DNA of 64,000 nucleotides from Monarcha castaneiventris obscurior (lineage: Eukaryota; Chordata; Aves; Passeriformes; Monarchidae): assembly GCA_026261815.1 (NCBI GenBank), contig JAMPIT010000481.1, forward strand, positions 4,711,501 through 4,775,500. Direction: 5' to 3'. This document shows positions 1 through 10,658 of the stretch, piece after piece. The position numbers and the translations under genes were made by a program. The notes below the pieces were generated by a model. The model was not told the DNA's origin. It was given only the letters and a program-made list of their open reading frames with translations, and did no database searches. Numbering within the stretch: position 1 is the stretch's first letter; each line of letters starts with the position of its first letter.

Positions 1-2917
1 ATCTTTGGTGGCAAACGTGTTCAGACCACGCTGCTCACCGAGTCTGCTTTAGTCCTGCCTGCACACACTCACACTCCAGCTCCAGAGGCCTTGCCAAATA
101 GACAAGAGACTCTTATTTTTTACAGCTGAGTTTTGTTTTTGCAGCTGCCAAGTAGCAAAGAAAAGCAACCCTGGTGATCTGGCCAAAGGATGTGTCCAGT
201 GATTCCAAGAGGCTTCCCTGGAGGAGAGCAATCCCCGCCTGCTGCCACTGCACCAAGCCCCTGCTGCGAGGAGCCAGCACAGGCTGGTGTTAATGGAGTT
301 CTGCTGCTCCCTGTGCTCAGCCAAAAACCCAGGGCAATGATGCAAAGGTGAACTTTGAGGCCTTGGCACTGTAAGGATCTCGTTTCCATCAGGGCTCAGC
401 CCCTGCTGCTGCTGCACAAGGTGAGCTCTGCTGGGGGTCACTCTGTGGGTCAGTCTGATCCTGTGCCTGCCCTCTGTCACTTGGTACACCATCAGAATCA
501 GCAAAGGCAAACAATCAGCATTCGGCTCTGAAATGATCTCTCACCAGAGTCAGTGAAACTGGGAGAAAGGATCTCCCCTTGGTGTCAGCAGGGCTCCCAT
601 AGATGCCACGGGCTGGGGTTTGGGGCTCCTGGACACAGAAAGGTGATCTCAAAGAGAAGGATCTCTCTGCTTTGTTGTCGTGCTTGGGCAGCCTGTGCCA
701 GGGACCCTGCACAGATTATTTGTGCCCTAAAACCTTCTGGACACAGATGTGGCAATGAGCACAGAACCCAAAGCCTCACCTGAGCAGGGCAATAAGGACT
801 GGCACAACTCTGCAGTGCAGCCTGGCATTGCCTAGGAAATCAAAGACTTTCTTGCCTGACCTGAAAGAGGAAATTCTGCAGTAAAAATCCAAGTGTGGAG
901 AGCAGCACAAGCTACAAACTCCAGCAAATGAATGCTATTATCTTACACGAAGAATACATTAATATAGATGACCGTTACATAACACACATTAACATAGAGT
1001 AATAATATATTTACTCAATATAGGCATGTTTTGACACAGTGCAAGCTGTGTGCAGTTGCTTAGAGAATTGGGGATTGTATATTTTTACCAATATATTGAA
1101 AAACTTAATTTCAAAAAAAAAAAACCTAAGAAAGAAAGAAAGAAGAACAAAAAAAAGATGGTCTTGGGGGCACTTTGGTGCAATTCTGACAACTTGGAGT
1201 AAAATTCAGAGGAGCTTTGGCTCCCATGTCTGGAATAATTGATGTATCAAATGTGTGTCTGTCAGATGTCAGTCATGTAACTGCCCCTCAGCTGGCTGTG
1301 ATGGATTGCACAATGAGCCAAAGGCCATCATCTCAAATCTGGCTGTGTTTGAGCTGGGAAATCTGTGCTGGAGCAGGGATGGATCCTGCAGAGCCTCCGT
1401 GGCTCCTGGTGCTGCCTACGGTCGCTAAAGCACAACAGTTCTGTGTCATTTAGGGACTTGAGCTCCTTGGTTTTGATCTTTTTGTTCCAAATGAAAAGGA
1501 AGAACAAAACAATCACAGAAAAATTAAGACTCTCCTATATTGTCCTATGGGAAACTCATTTGTTGTACAAATCTGCTGCTAGAACAAAAGTTTGGTCATA
1601 GCCATATGAGAATTGAAGTGAAAGTTAAATGGAAGAATGTTATGTGATACAAGAAAAAAAAAAGCAACAAGACCAAACAAAAAAAAAAAAAAAGGAAGCA
1701 GAAAAAAAGCAAAACCAGTGGAAAAATAACCTCTGCATTTCATAAATCCAGCCATGTTCATTACTGCTTTCCTATCACACTAAACTTTACATTGCAAATT
1801 TATCTTCAAAGCCTGGAGTCCCTCTCCCCAAGAAGCTGCCTGGTGCCAGGCTGCAGCTCTGCACAGTGGTGCTGGCCAGGCCTTCAAGGATCCAGCTTTT
1901 CAATCAGTAACAGGTTTCCCTCTCCTGAAATCCCAGGTTAAGTGACCAATCTGATCCCTGCAGTTTTAAATCACAGACATCCCAGAATATTGGTGTGCCT
2001 TTGAACGAATGCTTCTTTATCAAAACAATACACCAAAAGCAATCTTGGCCTTTTTTTTTTTCCTTTTACTTTAAGCTGATTAGAAAGTTGGTTCTGTAGT
2101 TGATTAAGTTCTGCAGAAATTGGGCTTGCGATGAATCATTAAACAAAGACATTTTTTGTACAGCAATAAAGTCTCAAATGATTAATTAAGGGCACAATGC
2201 CAAAACAAGTGTCTTTGTTTAAAACGCAGTGGACAAGACAGGCTTGGGAAAGTTGATGTCTTAAGTAGACGCCACAACATGTTTTTAATTATGTTCAGGA
2301 AGAAGAACAAGAATGGGAATTGCCAACTGTTTGGAAAGATAATTTTTTTTTTTTTTAGAAGAAAGATTAGAATAAAAAATAACAAACAGAGCATTATTGA
2401 TTTAACACAAATGCCATTTGTTGGGCCTTTTGTAATTTCCTTATTAGTGTCATCATTCTGGAGTTCATATGCTCCCTTCTGTTATAGCATTTGGCACACA
2501 TTCAGCTCCCAGCAATATGATACAGTAAACATTCAGTGACTGCTCATATTAAAATGTTTTATTTGTTGTGAGGGTACCAGTGCTCAGCCGGGCTCGTGGC
2601 GGGAGCGAGCGGTGCCCACGGAGCCAACGCCACATCCCTGCTCCAGCAGCTCCTGGTGGCCCTGGCAGGAGGCTGGCACTGCTCAGCTGCCACAGCACCA
2701 GCTCCAGCCACTGCCTGTTCACATCTCCCTCCTCCCTGGGTCATTCTCGGGGTGTATTTGGGGACTTCCCAAATAAATATTCCTTTCGGACTCGATTTTA
2801 CAGGAATTTGGAAGTTTTATACGAAAAGTTATTTCAAACCTATTTTAACAATCACAGAAATGACGAGTCCTGTGTTTTCAGGTGTGCAAAATTATTTTGG
2901 ATGCTTCAGTAGAGAGG
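1..2917. other. Non-coding stretch, no gene seen
   Basis: AT-rich sequence with A-rich runs. A GC-rich patch at about 2,560-2,745 gives overlapping open frames on both strands (up to 127 aa), which suggests base composition, not a gene. No splice-bounded exon could be defended. Confidence 0.7.
1113..1160. repeat. A-rich low-complexity run with AAAG units
   Basis: Twelve As followed by GAAA/AAAG tetranucleotides and further A runs. A second A-rich block lies at about 1,650-1,708. Neither has a recognizable retroposon body upstream. Confidence 0.8.
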
Positions 2918-3228
2918 AATCACATAATCTTTTAGGATGGAAAAGCCCTCCAAACCCATGGAATCCAAGCTGTGCCTGATGCCCACCTTGTCCCCAGCCC
3001 AGAGCTCTGAGTGCCACCTCCAGGAATTCCTTGGACACCTCCAGGGATGGGCACTCCAAACCTCCCTGGGCAGTTCCAAGGCCTGAGCACCCTTTCCATG
3101 GGGAAATTCCTGCTGATGTCCAACCTGAGCCTCCCCTGGCCCAGCCTGAGGCTTCCCCTCCCACCCTGTCAGTAGCTGCCTGGAAGAAAAGGACAAACCC
3201 CACTTTTCTACAGCTCCAGGAGAAAGCT
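2918..3228 (-). mobile_element. CR1 LINE, 3' fragment
   Basis: Non-LTR retrotransposon fragment read on the minus strand, 3' end near 2,918 (GTGATTC-like terminal repeat seen as GAATCACATAATC on the plus strand). The body carries CR1 3'-region landmarks on the plus strand: a GGAAAAGCCCTCC block, CCTTGTCCCCAGCCCAGAGC, CACCTCCAGGAATTCC and CAGTTCCAAGGCCTGAGC. It shares almost all of this with the copy at 5,760-6,068, so both are one subfamily. It is heavily 5'-truncated and has no intact ORF. Confidence 0.9.
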
Positions 3229-5759
3229 TAAGAAGTAATTAAAAACATAATTTGGCCCTTGCCACACCTCTGGAGCGGGTGTGTGACCTCCTGAGCCTCC
3301 TCATTTGTCCTGCCAGGGATGGCACAGTGTAGGCATGGAATGAGGCTGGAATTCCACGGCCACCACGTGCAATACAGCCTGCTCCTCAGCCTTGCTAGGA
3401 CCAGATTTACATATTAACACCTCCCATTAACACCTCCCAGCCTTAATGAGACAGAGCCATGAGTGTCTTCAACCTGAGAAAAGAGGAGAGCAGACATCTC
3501 AATTTTCCTTTCAGTCCTCCTGCTTATGTGGAGATCCAGAAGAAACATTAATGGATAATTATTTCTGGTGAACACACCATTAATTTACCTGTGGGTCTGG
3601 GACAGAGGGGAAGTTTTTTGATGTGGATTTCTTTTGAAAACAGAGCCAGGGGCTTTGCTGGGGAGGAAGCACAGGAGAGGCTGGGCTGGGCTGTCCTTCC
3701 TTACCATGAGGGGCTGGGGAATGCAGTGGCTGTGGGGTGATTTAGCTCAGGACAGCAGCCAAAAGCCAAATCTGCCACCGAATCTCTCTCTGAGGCCCGG
3801 GCCTGCCCTGGGTATCCATTCAGGGCTCAGGGCATTGAGTAAACACAATAACTAAGCAGATGCAGCAGGTTGTCAAATCTATATGGGTGCTATAAAACTT
3901 GTAAGGATCCCTTCAGGCAACAATAAGAGCTGGGTGTGTAAATTCTGTACACAACAAAGCACGAGAGATTCTAATGGGCCTCGGGAAAAGCAAAGAAAAC
4001 ATAGGTGGCATTTAGAGCAAAAAAAAAAGATGTGCACAAACCCCTTAAAGTTTCTTCTCAGGCCTCCAACATTTCTGCCCACCTGGAAACTCCTCAAGCT
4101 GCTCGAGGAGGTTTGGGGTTTGCACCAAAGGGCTGAGAGCCCTCAACCCTCTGGCCATGGCCAGCTTGGGGTGTGCACAGCAGAAATCCAGCTCTGTCGA
4201 TCCTGCCATGTGCAAAGGTCCAAAGCGAACTTCCCAAAAAAACAGTTGATGACAAACATAACCTTCTACTGTGCTTTTGAAGTGACAGAACTGGAAGAAA
4301 AGAAGATAAACCCACCAGAATTTAAACAGATTGAACAATTTCTGCTGCTTTGACTGACTTTGTGAAGATAAATAATATAAACACTTGAAATGCGTGTAAG
4401 AAAAATTAAATTTCTGCGTGATTTTTCTTATTTGACCTTACAAGAAATGATAGCTCTTTTTTTATACCCTACATTTAAAGCCAAAAAAGGAGTTAAATAG
4501 CATTAGAAAAAGGTTTTTCTCATGACCTTGGAAGATGGGATTAAGCTAATCTTGGGACAGCCCTTCCCATACACAAGGCAAACACGGGACACAAACCTTT
4601 GGTTCCTGTTGCTTGTGGAAGAGACAAAAGGGTTTCAGCCCAGAATCCTCAACAGGTTTTCCAATACAGCTCATCCTGGGATGAGAAAGCACCAGTGACA
4701 ACAAACCTGAGGAAATCAGGGATGAATCCCACGGCAGCACAGGGCTAATCTGATGCCATGGGTACATGGCATCCAAATATTCTTTCTAGCAGGTTTGTTT
4801 CATGAGTTCTGTGTTTAGCCATCAAACACCTCTTTTAAGTTGACTGATATTTGTTAAAGTCACCCCACACCACCCCTCAAGCACGGTCAGAAGAGAGAGC
4901 TGAGGAAGGTTTGGAGCAGCTGGAGGCCTTTCAGGGTGACCCTGGCTGAAGAATGGACCCACCAGCAGGAAACTGTCCAGGAGCTATTCCTGTGCCTCTG
5001 AGCAAGTCCTGTGCACGGTTTTGTGCAGCTCTTAGAAGCAGGAAGATTTCCACACTGCTCTTCCTAGAGCCACTTAACATCTTAGTTTACCGTGGCCTTA
5101 TGTGAACCCCTGCAATGGAACCACAATAAACCCTGCTCCTCCCCTCTGTTCATTACAGAGAATTATTTGCTTTTCCAAATGGAAGTCTGAACATCAGCAA
5201 GCAGCAGGTTGGGAGCCTCAGTCATCTGAAGGTATTTACAGTGGTTGCTTTCTTTGAAGGCAGAAACGTCCCATCAGAGACAAAAATAGCTGAGGGGACC
5301 TGCGGCTCACAGAAAGGTGTTTTCCCCTCATGGGAACAGAATCATTAACTTTAAATAAGTCGTCCTTAATCTCCTGAGCTTCGCGAACAAACAAACAGAG
5401 AGAAAAAACCAACGGAATGTTTTCCCTCTGCCTTTCAAAAGCACAAACAAAGGCTCGTTTGCCAGATGGACGCTTTCAGAGCTCGCCGAGGGTTGGGGAA
5501 GGCTGATCACTCAGCAGTGTTTCCTGACGGGCTATGGGGGAGCTCAGTGGTGCTTTAAGATATTCCAAGATGCACGAGCACAGCGTCTGCCTTGCAGCCC
5601 TCTCAGAGTGGGGGTTTACAGCTTTGGCAATAAACTGCACAATTATATTCAGGATGCTGCAGTGCCCAGGCGTGTGAGTGGGAAGGCAGAAGTCCATAAA
5701 AAAAGAGAAAAACAAAAAAAAATTCCTAGCACTTGTTCTGCTGTAGAACATGGAAGTGA
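3229..5759. other. Non-coding stretch between two CR1 copies
   Basis: Nothing recognizable. The longest frame (156 aa at 3,883-4,353) runs through an A9 run and low-complexity sequence, with no motif. AT-rich around 4,340-4,500. Confidence 0.7.
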
Positions 5760-6068
5760 GATCACAGAATCACACAATATTTGAGGTTGGAAAAGACCTC
5801 CAGGATCATCGAGTCCAAGCTGTTCCTGATCCCCACCTTGTCCCCAGCCCAGAGCTCTGAGTGCCACCTCCAGGAATTCCTTGAACACCTCCAGGGATGG
5901 GGACTCCAAACTCCCTGGGCAGTTCCAAGGCCTGAGCACACTTTCCATGGGGAAATTCCTGCTGATGTCCACCCTGAGCCTCCCCTGGCCCCGGCTGAGG
6001 CCATTCCCTCTCCTCCTGTCCCTGTTCCCTGGGAGCAGAGCCCGACCCCCACCTTCCTACAACCTCAC
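5760..6068 (-). mobile_element. CR1 LINE, 3' fragment
   Basis: Same subfamily and orientation as the 2,918-3,228 copy. The 3' end on the plus strand reads GATCACAGAATCACACAATA, i.e. tandem GTGATTCTGTGAT on the minus strand, the hallmark CR1 3' terminal repeat. The AGACCTCCAGGATCATCGAG and CCTTGTCCCCAGCCCAGAGC segments are also typical. It runs to about CCTACAACCTC near 6,068. 5'-truncated and non-autonomous; it creates spurious ORFs on both strands. Confidence 0.93.
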
Positions 6069-7629
6069 CCGTATTTTAAATCCATATTAAACTTTTATTA
6101 CAACCTCTTTGGATTTGTTTGCATCAAGTTCTGGGTATGGTGAAGACCCCACCACGATGACCAGGATCTCTGAGCTGGGTAACTGCTGGTGCACTACCAA
6201 CACAGAGAACTTTTAATAACACTTTTGCAAGGCTACGTGTCAGCCCTGGGTTCTCACCTAACAATGCAGATGCAAATCGGCATTCATAATTTAAAGGAGT
6301 CCTTTTTGTGCACCCCAGCAACACGAGCCGGATGCAGGAGGAAAACGGAAGACTTTCTCCGGATACAGAGAGGATCAAGCAGAATCTCATTAAGGGCCAC
6401 TTCAAAGATCAGTTCTTCATTTCCATACAAACAAGTTTAAATTATCTTGTGTGAATCTGCTGTTAGCTGTTGCACTGTTCCATTATGCATGATTCTTGGC
6501 TGCTTGTATCGTGCAAATCTGCACAGGGCTCCATTAGTGATTTTCAGTGTTATGCTAAAGCTTGCAAGTGGTCATGTTATTAGGTTAAAGTACTATATTT
6601 TGCATATTTATTCTGCCTTACCACATTTATTACTTCTGGTACTGCCCAAGCAGAGTTTTGCATGCATTTGTCCACCTACTCTGCCTGGCTTGTGTGGGGC
6701 TGCCACTGCAACCAGAGACAGCTGGAGACAGGACGGGCCCTTGCTCCCACTTCCACTCTAGTTCTGATCCACTTCTGGAAAAAACACAATTCCTGCAGAG
6801 AGGCACCGTGGATCTATCAGCCTGCATCTACAAAATTAATCCTTTTAAATAACTCAAAATAAACTATGTGACAAATTTCATTACGGCATAAATTATTGCC
6901 TTTATTACAAAGGATTTGTTTTTACACTTTGGTAATTTAAAGAAGCTTTTCCCGGGATTTTTCATCTATAAAAATAAAAGTGCTATCATCTGGTTTGTAG
7001 GTCTTTATATTTGTCTTACTTCTGGGAAGCACCATATTATTAACTTTCATGGAATACATTCCGTTCTCAAATTACTGAAATCATCTCGCTCGCTTCGGGG
7101 ATATTTGTATTAGGAAAGAGACTTGTTACAAAAATCAGGAACAGAGCTGGTGTGTTACAAAGACAAATATATCATTCATTATCCTCATGAAAATAATTCA
7201 CCTTTTACATATTGGTTATTTTGCAAATCTTTGAGTCACGGATGAATGCTCAGGGGATGCAGAGGGAGAATTTGGGCAGCAGAACTCAGAGGTGCCTAAA
7301 ACCTTCCTAGAGAGACTTGATCAGGTGTTTTGGGTTGTTTTGGGTTGTTTTGGTTTTTTTTAATTGAAGGAAAATGTGTAAAAGACAACAACAGAATTTC
7401 CTTCTGCTTCCTGGACTGGGCATTCCTTTAAAAAATAATGCTGGATTGGCCATTCAGCTGCACCTGAGTGACAGCATCTGGTGGGACCACGACTGAAAGG
7501 AAGTGTTCATCTTTTCCAGCAAATCCTCTCTTTGCAGCCATGGTGAAACGTGCTGGGAGCTTCCCCAGGAATTCCTGCTGGGCCCACCCTGCTGTGTGCT
7601 GAACCATGCAGAGGGCAAAGTTTGGAATG
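6069..7629. other. Non-coding stretch between CR1 copies
   Basis: No gene or recognizable element apart from the T/G-rich repeat at 7,326-7,360. Several TTTATT/AATAAA words but no transcript structure. Confidence 0.7.
7326..7360. repeat. Ten-bp-period T/G-rich tandem repeat
   Basis: GTTTTGGGTT-type units recur about three times with period 10, then degrade into a T run. Low-complexity sequence of no evident function. Confidence 0.75.
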
Positions 7630-7797
7630 CTGTGGCCACTTTTGGGTTCCTCAACAGAGGAGAGGCCTGGAGCTCCTGGAGTGGGTCCAGCAGAGGCCAG
7701 GAGATGAGGAAAGGCCTGGAGCATCTCCCTGCCCAGGAAAGGCTGAGGGAGCTGGGGCTGTTCTGCCTCCAGAGGAGCCACCTGGACACAATCCTCA
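7630..7797 (+). mobile_element. CR1 LINE, internal fragment
   Basis: Plus-strand similarity to the end of the CR1 ORF2/3' region: a GTGGGTCCAGCAGAGGCCAG motif (family form GAGCGAGTCCAGCGGAGGGC), then GGCCTGGAGCATCTCC, AGGCTGAGGGAGCTGGGGCT and GTTCTGCCTCCAGAGGAG, in family order. The element ends before the 3' terminal repeat, so it is truncated at both ends. The 118- and 221-residue frames across it on the two strands are by-products. Confidence 0.8.
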
Positions 7798-9639
7798 TCC
7801 ACGTGGATACAGGTGATGGATACAGCACTGAAATAGCAGGAATTACATCCAGTGTCTGAGCAGGCACTTATTATGCTGAGATGCAGCTGAACCCAAACAC
7901 TTTTTCCAAACAGTTTGGAAGGTGCCAAGTGATTGACATCTGAAACTAAATCGAGAGCCAAGGTTTGAAAGAAATCCCCATTTGTTTTTTTTTCAAGAGG
8001 GGCCAAATGAAATCCCTGAATATCAGCCTCCCAATCCATCTGCTGCCTCTGTTTGGGGCTATTCAAATCTATATCCAAAATTTTAGGCTTCATCTGATCT
8101 CTGATAATAGATTGTCAGCTCTGATGTTTTATCCTCATAAATTGCAGGCTGACACACATTTTTTCTCAGGTACTTCATTCATCTTACGGCATCTTGTGCT
8201 TCTAATTTCTCATTTTTCTTCCTGCATCCCCACTGACCACAAATTACAGATGGTGTCTCATCATGGGGCTCCATAACAACAACAAAAGCCTCGACAAAAT
8301 AATCAGGATCTGATCCTGAGTGATGCTGAAGGCCTTCAGTTTTCATGGATGCACACGGGAGCTGAGACCACCCAACATCTCACAGGCAGCACCTCACAAA
8401 GTGCCAGGGGATCCCTGTTGTGGGCCCAGGGTCTCTTTTATCCATGAGGATTAATCCCTGCTGGTCAGTGTTCTCATCTGCTGTGTCCCTGGAGCTCCAG
8501 GCCATGGGGAGGTGCCCCCGTGCTGGGAACAAGGCAGGGGTGGCTTCAGTGCCAAAAGAACTCACTATAAAAATATAAACCAGGGGACCACCAAGGGCCA
8601 GGACAAGAGCACCTGAAATCAATGAAATGACACACAGAGAAAAGGCTGAGGTCTCAGCAAAGCAGCAGTGTAACCATTACCAGGCTGAATTAGCTGTTTT
8701 CATATTTTTCCTTTTGCTTTCTAATTAGCTGCAACTTTAAGAAATGAACTAATTTCCTGCATCACTCTGCTTTATTCCTCTGCCAGCCAGGTTTTCAGAT
8801 AACCCTGCTGAAGTTAAAGATGGGGTTAATAAAAGTGATCCAAGTTTGGAGATATTGCCAATTTGCATAGCAGACTGGGTGTGGATAACCAAGTTTATCT
8901 TATCTGTGAGCTGACATGGAGAGGAAGGAGGTTCAAGCTGTCCCCACACCTTTGTGCACTGCTCTCCAAAGCATCAGAGGATTTTGTTCTTGAAAAGATA
9001 ACAAATTCCTGGCAGGTTTTTGTACCTGCAGCCACCGCAGAGCCAACACCATCCCATGTGCAGATGCAATTAATTATCTCCATTTACAATCCCTGCAGCT
9101 GTGTGTGTACAGTCACAACAGGAGAGCAGCAGCTTCTTCCTGCGTGTTGCCTCCCCATTTTCGAGTGTCTGCAGACACCTGTCCCTCCACCCTCACCTTT
9201 TGTGACGTTCTAATGTGCAGCAGCTGAAATATTAAAGTAAAAACTGTCTGCGTTACATTTTTAAGGCATTGAGCTTTTTTTCTTTCATCTCTCAACAGAT
9301 CTTAACATTAATCAAGAGCATAAGTGCTATTAAAAAATCTTTCCCTGGCACAAAGTCTGTGACAGGTGACAAGGGGCTGGCCAGAGAGGCCACCCACAAA
9401 CCCCCATCCACCTCCTTCCCTCCTAAACCCCAACGCTCCCAAGGAGTTAAATCCACAACCTCCCTCCACTACGCTGAAGAAAATAGATGTGATTTTCTTT
9501 ACAAAAGAGCATTTCATTTAGGGAGAGAAAGAAAAAGGAAAGGCAGAGTTAACATAGCCATTATTCTCCATCTCAGGGAAAGCAAATCCTATTTTGCCTG
9601 TCATTACAGTAGGTAGAAAAATCCTTTCATCCAGTCATT

Positions 9640-10090
9640 AGTTGTAAACATTCCCGCACCGCCTGGGACCAGGCCTCTGTTTCCCATCCCGTGCCGAAGC
9701 CATTTTCTAATACTAATGTTTTATACACACATCTCAGATACATTGCGAGCTCCCCCAACCCCAAAGGCAACGGGGCATTCGTTTATACTAAATCAGAAGT
9801 GTCACCCTTGGCAACCTGCAGCACTGAAACATTTATTCGGCTTCACATTGCTGGCACTTAGAATTATTTCTTTCATGCCTGATAGCCGAATTACAATATG
9901 GCAGGTTTCCCCGGAGCCACTGGATCATTAGTGCCAGCTCACAACATACTTTCAACTGATCTGGCATTTCATGTACAGCTGCCAATCAAGAGCTGGGGGA
10001 TGCAAATGAGGGTGGGCCATTGGTGTTCAATTACTGTACAGCGAGCGCGGCGCGGCTCCGTTAATGACTGGCAGTTGTTTTGCTGAGTGG
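9640..10090. promoter_or_regulatory. Candidate conserved non-coding element
   Basis: This block has no repeat character and balanced composition. It contains a perfect POU octamer ATGCAAAT (10,000-10,007), several ATTA/TAAT homeodomain cores (for example TTAATGA near 10,059) and an unusually CpG-rich stretch (GCGAGCGCGGCGCGGC near 10,040). It resembles the enhancers that commonly lie in introns and deserts around TSHZ genes. The 60-70-residue frames here have no family features. Conservation cannot be judged from one sequence, so this is inference. Confidence 0.3.
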
Positions 10091-10176
10091 AGGAAGAGCA
10101 GAGAACAGAGGCAGGAATTCCCTCCGGGAAGCCGGTTGTGAGTGCAAGAAGTTTTTACATTTGATTTCCATATTTA

Positions 10177-10220
10177 TTCTTTTTTTTTTTTCCCCCCTTC
10201 CTTCTTCTTCCCCCCTCCCC
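10177..10220 (+). repeat. 44-bp homopyrimidine tract
   Basis: Uninterrupted T/C from 10,177 to 10,220 (T-rich, then CTTCTTC, then C-rich). It follows directly on the candidate regulatory block at 9,640-10,090. Read on the minus strand it is polypurine, the same sense as a splice-acceptor-like tract on the plus strand, but no exon is apparent after it. Confidence 0.85.
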
Positions 10221-10642
10221 GCCGCATGTTTCTAAACACGAGGCTGAAAAAATACTTAGCGCAGCTTGTTTTACAAATACACAGCCATGTCAGTTCTGTC
10301 GATTGCCAAGGCCACATCAGCAGAAGATTAGGCTTTTTTTTTTATTATTTCCTGCCCCCTTTCTCTTCAAAATATATGCCCCTCTTCAGAAAGGCCCAAC
10401 GTTTCAGCCTTGAGGGAGCTGGAAGCTCTGTGGAATCAGTTATTATTGTCCATTTCGGTGATTTTTGCTGTCCCTTTCGCACACAAGAAATATGAGGCCA
10501 ACCTTTCCACGACACACATCTTACACCATTTGTGAGCTCTTTCTGTCATGAAATACCTCTTGGAGGCCCAGATCTGCAGGGGTCAGTGGCGGAGAAGGAT
10601 GAAAAACAACAGCAATCGTACAAAATCAGGAATTCTGCCTAA

Positions 10643-10658
10643 TGTGTGTGTGTGTGTT
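10643..10658. repeat. (TG)n microsatellite
   Basis: Short TG dinucleotide run of about seven units in otherwise unremarkable sequence. Confidence 0.8.

Noticed and set aside
2560..2745. GC-rich patch resembling an exon
   Set aside because: Open on both strands with no splice-bounded frame, no domain and no homolog I recognize. Composition is the simpler explanation.
7428..8093. 221-residue open frame on the minus strand
   Set aside because: It runs antisense through a CR1 fragment (7,630-7,797), so it is repeat-derived.
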